Positions 12,935-23,096 of a stretch of 29,666 nucleotides of DNA are shown here, in pieces. The notes below the pieces were generated by a model. The model saw nothing but the letters and a program-made list of their open reading frames with translations. It had not been told where the DNA came from and searched no databases. The stretch covers positions 1-29,666 of the forward strand of contig JAYMSP010001684.1 in the NCBI GenBank assembly GCA_036897095.1. Direction: 5' to 3'. The stretch's first letter is position 1. The number at the start of each line of letters is the position of its first letter. This DNA comes from Plantago elongata. Lineage: Eukaryota > Streptophyta > Magnoliopsida > Lamiales > Plantaginaceae. Made by a program: the position numbers and the translations under genes.

Positions 12935-13034
12935 TGTTTTACGAAGTATAACTCAGTTGGTAAAACCCTTCCCCTTCAATTAATATGTCGGGGTTTCGAG
13001 TTACATTTATCATTTTTAAAAATAAAAAATAAAA
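12935..13034 (+). mobile_element. Second SINE of the same family, plus orientation
   Basis: A box TAACTCAGTTGGT (12949-12961), B box GGTTTCGAGTT (12992-13002), then an A-rich tail at about 13017-13034. The body lines up with the minus-strand SINE 60 bp to the left over its full tRNA-like head (shared ACGAAG start, CTTCAAT then TCGGGG spacing, and TTCGAGTTAC). Target duplications are not clear. Confidence 0.65.
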
Positions 13035-13062
13035 TCAATATATCACCTTCACGCTTCACTTC

Positions 13063-13379
13063 AGTAAATAAATTGTTTATTTGGCTTTTAATTTTTCTAA
13101 AAGAAGTATAAAAAATAAATAAAAAAGGAGCTGCAATGGCCACTGGTGAGGAAGATTCTTATTTTTTTTAGCCAAGATCTGCCTACTCATAGACCTTAGA
13201 AATCACTTCTGCGTCTGTTCTTTTCTTCTTTTTGTGTGTGTCTGTGTGGTGCGCAAAACACCATTTAATTTCTATTTCTGTTGCATGAAGCTTCTTATAA
13301 TTTAGATTTGTCAGATTTTTGAATGCCTAGGAATCACCATTGTGATATGGCATAGCCCTTTAGTATTCAATATGGAGTT
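13063..13379 (+). repeat. Intergenic copy (B) of the ABCG intron 6 segment
   Basis: This is 317 bp and about 98% identical to the reverse complement of 6804-7119, so it has the same sense as the ABCG pre-mRNA. It sits directly right of the plus-strand SINE and is flanked by SINE-like scraps: 13045-13062 on the left (inverted) and 13401-13424 on the right. Confidence 0.85.
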
Positions 13380-13454
13380 ATGATTTTATTGCTAATAAAT
13401 ATTGAAGTTGAAGCGTCTTATCAATTTTTGAATTATGATTTTATTGGTAATAAA
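13378..13454. repeat. 22-bp direct repeats around a SINE scrap
   Basis: The words at 13378-13399 and 13433-13454 agree except for one base (TTATGATTTTATTG, then C or G, then TAATAAA). Between them, 13401-13424 matches 12843-12866 of the SINE in all but one position. The arrangement looks like a very short SINE-derived insertion with its own target duplication. Confidence 0.55.
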
Positions 13455-14279
13455 AAAATTAAAAGAATGAGGGAGTCATAGGAGAGACTACCATTAAAAA
13501 GATACTTAAGAGACTAACTTTCTTTAATTATACAAATACCTCAAATAAAAAGCTAGTTACTAAAAGTATCCCAACGAACCAAGTGCTAGAAAGTGATACT
13601 TACAAATGGGTTAAATGGGTCATTATATATACTCAACTATAACCCAAATACATCATAACTCAAAAATCCTAAAAAATTGAAAACTCAAAATTCATCTTTC
13701 TAAATATATGAACTCGCCGGAAAAGCTACAAGTCGCCGGAAAACACATTCAAACTCGCCGGAAACAACATCACAAAGGTAAAAATGTGGATATTTAATGA
13801 TGTTCATCTCGAAATATGCCTTTTCAAGCTCAAATTCTATCCAAATTGACTAAGTCAAGCTCAAGATCATTAGAAACAACATCAAGAATGTATGAACAAC
13901 TAGATCTCGACATAATTTATCTGAAATCGGTGTTTATTTTACAATTGTAGTTGAAAATTTGATCTAGATCTGAAAATCGCGTAACTGTTTCTTCAAATGT
14001 TCTGGCTAATCTGTGTGATGTTGTGGCTTTTTCTGTAATGTCCTTGTTTATATATAAGATTTCCAATAAAATAGAGTACATGAACATATGCTCGAAAATT
14101 GGTGTTTTACGATTTGATTGCTTATCCACCGATCTACTCAAAAAGTTTTCTTATATAAGTTTCAAAAAAATATTTTGATTCAAATATAAATTGATGAACG
14201 TTATTTTTTCACAATAGAAGTTGAAATTTTGAAATAGGTCAGAAAAAATCGCATACAACAGTGATAAGACGTTCGGGAT
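13455..14279. other. Gene-free region with CGCCGGAAA triplet
   Basis: No gene is visible. Three copies of CGCCGGAAA occur at about 13710-13765 with roughly 24-bp spacing. This is followed by AT-rich DNA sharing CACCGATCTAC with 15047, which may mark the two sides of one old element. Confidence 0.35.
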
Positions 14280-14972
14280 TATTTGTGTTATGTTTGAGCG
14301 TATAACAGTAATGTTCTCAATTATATGTGTAACATTCTGCTTGTTTTATTGATTTTACGTGATGATTTATGTAGTATTTGTAGGTTTTCAGCTACGAACT
14401 CAATGTAAAAATACGATTTATTTTTAAGTGTAATGTATATAATGTTCTCGGGGATGTTAGTAAGGTTTATGCTAATGCATACAATATTCTTTGTATAGAT
14501 AAATGTGGAGTTGAAGTTGACATGAGTCTTGTGGATAGTGTTGGAGGATGGCCAAATAGAAATCTTTAATGAGTTTCAAAATCTCCCAAACAAGTCTATG
14601 TAATAGAAAAGTGACGTTGTTGTTCAAAAAATATTATTACCTTTAGTGTTGTTCTTAACTATGTAGTTTATGTTATAAACTATTTGTGTAATGTTCACAA
14701 CTATTTGGTGAAATGTTATTATATATGCGTATATGAGGTTTGATTTAGAGTATAATGTGCTTATTTGACATGTAATGTTCACAACAATTTGAGTAATGTT
14801 CCAGACTTTATAATGAATGTTTGTTTCTATTTGTCTGAAATGACGGTTCATTTTTTAATTTTGTCTGAAATGGATCTGCGTATATAACCCGCCCAACAAT
14901 AATAAGTCACTTATTTGAGTAATGTTATGACATATTTGAGTAATGTTATCGCTTATTTGAGTAATGTGAATA
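14280..14972. repeat. Array of AATGTT-type short repeats, ending in three 21-bp units
   Basis: About a dozen copies of GTAATGTTC-like words, some inverted as GTAACATTC, are spread through this AT-rich block. It ends with three clean 21-bp units at 14910-14930, 14931-14951 and 14952-14972, each built on TATTTGAGTAATGT. Such clustering resembles the subterminal repeats of DNA transposons, but no matching terminal repeats were found. The repetitive minus-strand frame at 14624-14851 is a by-product. Confidence 0.55.
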
Positions 14973-15282
14973 TGATGGACAAAATAAAAACCGTCCAAAA
15001 CCGTTTTATAATCGGGAAACCCGTGAGAATTATTTTAACCTAGTTCACCGATCTACGAGAAATGAAAATAAATGAGATAAATTGTAATTTAGTCCGTCTT
15101 TTTCGTCTCAATTAATTGTTGATTTTTAAGAAGAATTTGTAATAAAAATAGTGTAAATAGGATTATAGATCCAAACAAGTCCCAAACGTTGTATCTAAAA
15201 GTCTGAACTAAAACCCCGAGTTTGGAATTGGAAGTGAAAAACCTCATTACCCTCCACCTACCTAGCGGCTCATCAGTTATCA

Positions 15283-18200
15283 ATGGCTGCTGCTTCACTA
15301 CAAATGGTTTCCTTGCTCACTCCCCAAGTTCATCGCTCCTCTCTCGCTGCAACATCTCAACCAAGACCTTCAAAACTAGATTTTTGCCATAATACTACTA
15401 CTTCACTCAATAAAACTACTGTGCCTTCCAGATTCATCCGAAAGAACGTTGTCGTTTCATCTCAACCGGTGGTGGAAGACGAAGAGGAGTCGGCCGGTTT
15501 TAAACTTTTCGTGGGCAATTTGCCTTTTAGTGCCGACAGTGCTATTCTTGCTGCTTTGTTTCAACAAGCTGGTACTGTTCAGATGGTTGAGGTGCATTTT
15601 ACTTTTCTTTCATTAATTAATTTTTTATTTTCTTCTTCAATTTCATTTCTGTTATTTAGTTTTGGAATTGGGAAATTTATGAATGGATGTGTATTTCAAA
15701 ATCCTATACTCGCTCCCGTCCCGGATAGATTAAGAAAAAAGTGGTATAAAGTAGGATAGATGGTGATACATGATCAATAAAATTTGAGTGTATAAAGTAG
15801 GATATATAGATTATACTGTATTTTTCAGTGATGGAAAGATAAGTTGGTACGAAAGGGAAAGAAAGACGAAGTTGGGATGTAGGAGTATTTATTTCGCGAA
15901 TAGTCAACTTACTCATCTTTTGATCAACCATATTCTGAGTGTTTAGACTAAATTTACGTTTAAATGGGTTAAGAGTTATACATACAGTGCCTGTTTTATA
16001 ACTCTGTCCATTTGTTGTTGACTACAAAAAAAGTAAAACTGGAATTTTATGTGATTTGGCCCTAAATCACATAGGATTTTGGTTAATCACCTTTTAATTG
16101 TCTATCTATGTTTAGTGCATTTTCACAAGTTTTGGGGAATTTTGGTGGGGTTTATCTGAGGCACATTAATGTATGGGATACGATAATGGTACACAGAGTC
16201 GTATCATATCGAAAATGGCAATATATCTCTTTTAGAATATACTACTGATTATCCACGGAGCATGTACGCACAAAGTCCCATTCCTAAGGTCTATAGTTAC
16301 AGTGCATTAAGTGACAGGTATGTGGGATATCAGGACATAATGTGCTGCATCGCCTGGACCAAATCCGTGGAGTCAAAGATCATCAGAGTATCTCTCATAT
16401 CTATCTCCACATGGAGAATTAAATCCTGCTGTCACTCACTGTATGCATGGGAGTGCAACTACATCTGCAATGCAGCGCTATGCTCCTCGCTTGGACGAAA
16501 TGAGTCATGTTCGGCCTGGAGTTGGTACTGACCATCCTGTACCATCCTCCCGTTCCAAGGCCCGGACCTCAACGTGGACCTTTAGGCTTTGCTTCGGGAC
16601 CCTACCATCCCTACTCTTATCAAAACTCCTCAGTCTGGCTTAAAGAGTAGATTTTCTAAACCATGCTCAGTAGGTACATCTCAAGAAACGTTAGCTGCCG
16701 TTTGATCTAGGTTGGCATGTTGCCCTGGTCGTTTCGTAAATTTCAATTAAATGTGGGATCATAGTGACAGTTGTGGAGTCTACTTTGGATTGTCTGAGTC
16801 TTTATCCTTGGAAATGGACTTGCATGTTCATATTAGCTTTGATGTCTAAATAAAGTAAAATAATAATAATAATAATAACCTAGGCATCGAGCAGCAGCTG
16901 TAGTACTGGAATGCTTTTGGAAATGTCATTTCATAAGAAAGGACTATCTGGTTCCCTTAGTTTTCTGCCTGTTTCTAATGAAAATTAGATTTTTTTTGGA
17001 GCTTTAAGAAAAATAGGCCAAAATGATTTTGATAAGCATTTGCAAACCCAACCTATGTATCATGTTTTTGATAATGAGATAATGTTTTAAATCTGTAGGT
17101 TATCCTTGATAAGACGACTGGTAGAAGTAGGGGTTTTGCTTTTGTTACCATGTCTACACTCGAGGAAGCTGAAGCAGCTGCTCAACAATTTAATGGATAT
17201 GTAAGTGTACAATACAGCTGTCGCTCTTCAATATGCGTTGGCTGGGACAGAAACTAAATTGCTTCTCTATCGTTTCATTTCTTATGATTGCTGATCTTGT
17301 GCAACTTCTTCAATTTCATTGCTGAGAGTTGCCAATATTACAGGAACTTCAGGGCAGACCCTTAAGGGTGAATTATGGGCCTCCACCAATTACAAGGGAA
17401 AATTTGCAAATTAGAGGATCCAGGGAAAGGATAGAATCTGATATCACTAACAAGGTTTATGTGGGAAACCTTGCATGGGAAGTTGACAATATCACCCTCG
17501 AGAACTTGTTCAATGGGCAAGGACATGTTAGAGAAGCTAGGGTAGTTTGTGAAAGAAACGGCCGTAAGTCCAGGGGATTTGGCTTTGTAACATATAGTAC
17601 GCCTGAAGAGGTCAACAATGCTGTTAAATCATTGAATGGAATTGTAAGCATACTGTTACTGCCATCTGTATTAACTTTTCGTAGATCGAACAGTTAGACT
17701 GGCGCATGTTCGAAGAATGTGCTTAATACTTTGAGTGTGAGGTTTATAGCTCTTTCTAATATTTACACTGGAGTTGCAAATTTGGTGAATATGCAAAAAG
17801 TTGGGTGGGTAGTGGTGGTATAGTTTTCCTAATGAGTGAGGTGTCCATCTAACTTGACTTTCTGACTTGCATTTTCATTGTGTGTGTGTGTGTGTGTTTT
17901 CTTTTTTGTTTTCAAATCTACAAAATGAAGGTGCTCCAATCACGCATCTCCTCATACTTTTCTGGTATGATTCTTTTGTACTACTAAGCTTTCTGTTTTA
18001 ATTGGGATTTTGTATGCACCAACCACCAGTCATTGTAAAATTTTCTACTCTTAACAAACTTATTTTCTCCGTTGAAATCGTTTTAAGGTGTCAGCCAATA
18101 TATATACTTATATAGTATACAAGTCATTGTTAACATCCTCTTCTTTTTCCAGTCTATAATGTGCAACTCATATTGTAGATTCAGGCTCAAATCTGAAGCC

Positions 18201-18618
18201 TGGAGTCAGGTCTATAAGTTTACTGGTTCTAATTGCTGTATGTGGAATGTAAAGTGTTCTATATTAATTTTACACTGAATCACCCTTTGCAGGATCTGAA
18301 CGGTAGAATAATTCGAGTTAGTCATGCTGACGATCGTGCGCAGGGTTAGTTTTAGTGGAAACATCTTTCAACCTCTTTCCAACCACACTGGGTATTACTC
18401 ATACTTGCAGTTTTAATTGCATTTGTTGGCTCCTTTTGGGCTTAGCAGCTGCATTCGTATATCCTTGTATAATCAATGTGCTTTGATTGTAAATTTCTTC
18501 ACATTCATTTGATCATCTGTTGAAATAGCGATGAATCTACGCTTAAATTTTGCTGTGTATTGCAGAAATCAAGAGTTGGAGCTCCAGTAATCATGAGCTC
18601 AAGCCTGACCTTCTGTAG
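15283..18618 (+). CDS. Chloroplast ribonucleoprotein with two RRMs (CP28/29/31/33 type), 5 exons
   Basis: Exons: 15283-15591, 17099-17200, 17344-17643, 18293-18344, 18566-18618; 816 nt, 271 residues, all phases consistent. Residues 1-about 60 are Ser/Thr/Arg-rich with few acidic residues, as in a plastid transit peptide. A short acidic stretch (VVEDEEES) leads into RRM1 (RNP2 KLFVGNL 74-80, RNP1 RGFAFVTM 114-121) and RRM2 (KVYVGNL 174-180, RGFGFVTY 214-221), ending with GRIIRVSHADDR. Proteins of this family bind plastid mRNAs and help in stability, processing and editing. The acidic linker is very short for a classical CP31 or CP33, so the exact member is not assigned. The start ATG has a good plant context (ATCAATGGC). 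The last exon adds only 17 residues. Intron 1 (about 1.5 kb) is loaded with repeats. Confidence 0.92.
15709..15885. mobile_element. Stowaway-like MITE in intron 1 of the cpRNP gene
   Basis: The left end CTCGCTCCCGTCCC resembles the Stowaway consensus start. The right end GGGATGTAGGAG is its imperfect inverse. TA flanks at 15707-15708 and 15886-15887 fit the target duplication. The interior shares a motif with the MITE at 10107-10353. Confidence 0.65.
16262..16650 (+). pseudogene. Decayed coding fragment inside cpRNP intron 1
   Basis: Composition changes to codon-like, less AT-rich DNA. From about 16344 one frame reads GPNPWSQRSSEYLSYLSPHG and onward to APRLDEMSH. After an apparent 1-nt shift near 16555 another frame gives GPQRGPLGFASGPYHPYSYQ and a stop near 16650. 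Such a Pro/Ser/His/Tyr-rich C-terminal tail looks like a processed or captured copy of a host gene. I do not recognise the parent, and chance cannot be excluded. Confidence 0.3.
16861..16878 (+). repeat. (TAA)n microsatellite in cpRNP intron 1
   Basis: Six uninterrupted TAA units. Confidence 0.9.
17879..17897 (+). repeat. (TG)n microsatellite in cpRNP intron 3
   Basis: About nine uninterrupted TG units within the intron 17644-18292. Confidence 0.9.
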
Positions 18619-19753
18619 ATTAACGTAGAGTGCCCTGCGCCTGAGTTGCACCTTTGGATCCGATTCTTAAGATAAGTGGTGACATCTTAACTTGATGTAG
18701 GTTCTACATTGGCCTTTACTTAATGTTGGGATGTAATCTTAAATCTTCACTGGATAACAAACTAACAGTTTCAATTTATTTAGAGTTGAGTGGTTTGCTG
18801 TATTGACCTAAATCAAAAGACGCACTAAGAAAAATATGCCTTGCACTAGCTGGTGAACTTGTAAATCCGACGAATTCGACTTGTGAAAATTAAGTGTAAC
18901 TGGACGCTTGACTGGCGCGTCAAAACACTTAGACATTTTCTTCAACTAGTAAAACATGCAATGGAATTGTTAAAAAGACTTGAAATCAAACTTAACCCTA
19001 TCTTGATTAGAGTCGTCTTCAGTAAGGGGGATTTTCTGATACTTTTGCTTCTATTTTTCCTATATAAAATGTATATGTATAGTTTGGCAATTGACAAATA
19101 AAGTATGATTATATCATGTTATGGACTTTACATGATATTCTATTTAAGTGGACCAAGCATGTGAATTCCTGACATATATTTTTAATTTGTTATGCATGTG
19201 ATGTGTGAAAATTAATGTTTCTGTATATGGAGATAAAATATGTTTTGAACTCATAGTTTTTGCCAATGAATTTTGGGTCTGTCTTTGACGGTTGATTATG
19301 TCTTGCTTTTGAAGTGCTTCTTTCTGTTTGTGTTCCTATAGCGGAGAACTTTTTCTTATGTTCTGTTATGTGTCGACTTTGTGCCACTGTAATTATACTA
19401 TTGCCATAGTGTGACTCTTTTGAGCTATCAATCCTGATATTACTGTTTGGTTATAATTACTCCACTAAGTGTAATCTAATTATGTGATCTGGATCGTGTG
19501 TATATATATATGTATGATTTTATACTCTACTAGATCCAATAAAAGTGCTAGGAGATTCACCCTTGCATCTTTTTCTTTTTTTTCAATGGTTTGGTTTCGT
19601 GGAGGTTGCTAGTAGGGATAAGTCTGATTAGAGCTACTAGTATAGTTAGTGGAAGTCTTCAAATTTTCGAAGGTTGTATACGTTCAAGTCTTGTAGAGTT
19701 GTATTTATTGTATTTGTACTTTAGATGCTTTGAATTAGCTTTAAAACTATTTT
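18619..19753. other. Downstream region of the cpRNP gene
   Basis: The 3' UTR should occupy the first few hundred bases. AT-rich intergenic DNA follows. The short frames (for example 18883-19101 and 19591-19815) show no family features. I see nothing else. Confidence 0.4.
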
Positions 19754-19911
19754 GTGGCTGTTTGGGAACAATTGTAATTTGTCCATTTGGCTCGATGAAC
19801 TATGATTTGACCTAAAATATACTTCAAATACCCCCATTTCAATTCCATTCCAAACACAATTTCATCGAAATCCATCCAAATGCCCATTCAAATTCTACAT
19901 CAATCAGCCCC
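19754..19911 (+). mobile_element. MITE-like element, copy 2 of the GTGTTTGGATGG family
   Basis: The left end GTGGCTGTTTGGGA and the right end ATCAATCAGCCCC are imperfectly inverted. The interior follows 10742-10900 block by block in the same orientation. The length (158 bp against 159 bp) is also the same. Confidence 0.65.
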
Positions 19912-20363
19912 TTTGTAAATGAAAATTGAAGCTCGCCCTGGTATGATCCCACATCGTGATAGAAGGTTAGTCGCGCCAAAGTATTTTAGTTTTAGGGCGT
20001 GACATCATAAGAGATACAAATAATAACATATTAAAGCATTGATGTATGACATTCATCGTTGATTCTTCGTACATTTTTTACTCTTCTTTACTTCAAAGTA
20101 GTTATGTTGAACTTTGAGTTTGAGACTTTGAGTATAAATTCATTAGATGTTGTACATTCTTTTGATTGAAACTTTTTTTCTTGACTTTAACTATAATCAT
20201 ATTAAAAATTATTTCTTAAAATGTTAAGGTAAATTCTACCTCATATTAATTATATGTATATGTTCACCATAGTAACATACGATCAAACTCCGCATCTCAT
20301 CTTTCTTTTCTATAACCAATAGACACTATCCATCTTTTCATTCATTCTTTAGATTCAAAGATT
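19912..20363. other. Gene-free AT-rich stretch
   Basis: No gene, RNA or structured repeat seen. Confidence 0.4.
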
Positions 20364-21534
20364 GGGCGAATTACATATACCCTGTTAGATTCAAAAGTTG
20401 CAGATGACTACCACCCGGATTAACAATTACATGTAAGTCCTAGTCGATAAAAATCAATTACATCTAGGTTCACGAATTTAACTTTCAGCAAACTTAAGCC
20501 TGAAAAAGTCATTTCTGCCCCTGTTTGAATTTCAGTTTTTGCATTTGGCCAAACAGACCCACAGTAATTTCGTCCCCACACCAATCTGCAACAGAAAAGT
20601 TGGCCCATCCTTGTACCTCCTTCCACCGCCTCCACACCACTTCCACAACTCCGATCCACCACACCACCACCTCTAAACCGCCACCACTGCCTCCAATCCG
20701 TCACACCTCCGCCCATGACCACCACCTCTAATCCGCTATACCACTCTCTACCTACTCTTCGCCCATCATCACCGCCTCTCTCACTCTCTGATGTGCACCC
20801 GTCACCACCGCCTCACTCACTCTCCACTCTCCGCCTATTTCTATCCGATCTACGACTTTACGGGTTGAGATTTGATCGGTTGGGTAGTCGGAATTCTGAC
20901 CGGAACTGCGTAGCCGAGATTCATACCGGAATTCTTAACGGAACTGCGTGGCAGCCACACCGGCATCGATGGCGGTGGTGATGGACGAAGAACAGAGATC
21001 GATGGCGGTGAAGTTTGGCTGAAGTCCTGCTCGTGCGGGAAGAGAGGTCCGGTCGCCCTTAATTCGTGGTAGTGATTGACTCCCAGAGGAGTGTGGAGGA
21101 TGCTAGTGGTCGGGAATGGTGGTGGCGGACCTGTGATGGGTGACAGAGGTGGTGTTGATAGCGGTGGAGGAGAGGATTGGTGATGGCGGCAAGAGACATA
21201 GGTGAATTTGTAGTGGGGCAACGAGCAGAGCAGAGAAGGTGGATTCGTGGTGTGATAGGGCATGTTGATTGGAGGTGGCTGACGAAGTCTTGGCCTGCAG
21301 TGGTGGTGGAAGGCGGTAATGATGGTGGTGGTGGAAAAAGTGAGATGAAGAAGACGATGTAGAAGGAATGAATAGTGAATTGGCTAAGGCCATTTTTGGA
21401 TTGCCCCTCTAATGAATGTTGAATTAAGCTGGTCAACACAAAAACGGATTTATGAATCTGGATGTAATTGTTGATATGTGTGGTAGCCATCTGCTACATA
21501 CGCATGCATTTAACAGGGTATATGTAATTTTTCC
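20364..21534. mobile_element. Mutator-like or foldback element with long terminal inverted repeats
   Basis: The left arm starts GGGCGAATTACATATACCCT, and the reverse complement of the right arm starts GGAAAAATTACATATACCCT. Homology continues inward for about 100 bp with interruptions (GCAGATG, then A or G, CTACCAC; CAACAATTACAT). The hexamer AAGATT flanks both sides, possibly the remains of a longer target duplication. Inside, the plus strand is C/T-rich (CCACCACC words, about 20600-20830) on the left and G-rich (GGTGGTGG words, about 21080-21330) on the right, so a transcript could fold back. Long frames on both strands are low-complexity and not credible genes. No transposase is present. 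Confidence 0.65.
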
Positions 21535-22917
21535 AAGATTCAACCATTTAACTTGATAAAATCTTACATCTTCCTTAGTATTTAGCAATACTCAAGACAA
21601 GTGAGGAAGACTTTCATGCAATCGACCAGCAATGGCCTTATGTTTATGTCTAACAATGATGAAGCTGTGAGTAAGGTAAAATCGTAAAAGCAGCGGACAA
21701 TTAAAGATCACATGAACATAAAATAATCCCCTTACCATAAAGAGAGCGGTTCCAAGAACAAATAACACAACTCACGCATATCATTAATAGATAATTATCG
21801 GAAGCATGCCTTTCAATTTATACCGAAACTAACAGAACCTCCCACTCAGATAAGATATATGAATAATTCATGAATGAATAAGAAAATTCCTAAGCTTCTT
21901 GCCTTAGATTAACGAAAAATAAGAATTATCACCGGGTCTGAAAATAGAGCTCTGTTAGAAAGCCGATTCTCGACGTCTAAAACTTTTAAACGACGATTCC
22001 TTCGGTCAGAATGTAGAAACACGTATTGTGGATATCGTATCAAAATTTTATAAAGATCCAACGGTGTAATACACAGGAATTTACTTTACAAAAAGGTTGC
22101 GTTGTGAATAAAAGTTGCGAAAGAATAATTTTCAGACTGGTTTTATTTGAATACTAGGTTTAGGCTGGTCGGGTTGAAAAGAAAGACTTGAACATTTTAA
22201 GTAGTTCTTCTCAAGCTTAATCCAATTCTTAAAAAATTGTCTTGATTCGTTTTAATTCATTTAATTAAAAACCGGGGTGTTACCGTTCATAAGCTTGAAT
22301 CTTCGAGCTAGATGTTTGTTGATGTGTATAGTGTTTTTGTGATGCATTCTAAGTTAGGGATGTAAATGATTTAACTCGATATTTAGGATTTGGGAAGTAT
22401 TTGAAAAGATTGTTCTAAGGTGGGATAGCTCAATCTGATTTAGACGGTTGTGATTGAATTTGGAGATTTGGAGGGTTGAGATTAATTTGGCGATTAAGAG
22501 GGAAAAGTTGTTATAAATAGTTTTCCGCTAGTGGAACAAAGCATTATACCTCATTCTCTAAAAAATTCGTCTATGAACTTCGTTATTTCACAGAATATTA
22601 GTATGATTATGAAGGTTTTTCCCTGGATATATGCTTGATCTTCAAGCTAAACCACGTAATCGTTTTGTGCGATTGATTTTCATTCTCGGATTGATTGTTT
22701 GTCAATTTCACAACACGGGGTATAAAATTTATCGGAGGGAGTATGAGCTAGGCAAAGTCCAATAGGAAGTATCTATGGGGCTGGAATGGATATTACTCAT
22801 ATAGGAACAAAGACCTGTATCCTGTCCTTTACCTGTTTCTAGTTTTACTTGAAAACTCTTTATGGTTCATAATTTTGTCAGTTAACTAAACTGTAAATCC
22901 TTATTCTACGTGTATAC
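21535..22917. other. Gene-free region upstream of the CNGC gene
   Basis: No gene found. Around 22508-22520 there is a TATA-like GTTATAAATAG. At 22734-22745 CGGAGGGAGTA resembles a lone Stowaway right end without a partner. Possibly old element debris. Confidence 0.35.
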
Positions 22918-23021
22918 CTTCCATATGTTGTCTTTTTATGGCACACTGCAGATTAAATGGTGGTGTATGCTTCCATATGTTGTCTTGTTATGGCACACTG
23001 CAGATTAAATGGTGATGCAAT
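22918..23021 (+). repeat. 52-bp tandem duplication just upstream of the CNGC start
   Basis: Copies 22918-22969 and 22970-23021 differ at only a few positions. The right copy ends 75 bp before the proposed ATG at 23097, so both lie in the promoter or 5' UTR. Confidence 0.85.
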
Positions 23022-23096
23022 CCTTTGATTAATTCTCAATCAGAGCCCATCTGGTGTAATCAGCCATTAGAAACAACACCTATAAACACATCCATA

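Noticed and set aside
14280..14972. CRISPR-like array
   Set aside because: Repeat words are short, irregularly spaced and degenerate, and the DNA is plant nuclear.
20420..21490. Several long open frames on both strands (His/Pro/Ser/Thr-rich)
   Set aside because: They come from the CCACCACC / GGTGGTGG composition inside the inverted-repeat element, overlap each other in several frames and show no domain.
22721..22745. Stowaway MITE right end
   Set aside because: CGGAGGGAGTA fits, but no left partner was found upstream, so it is not listed as an element.
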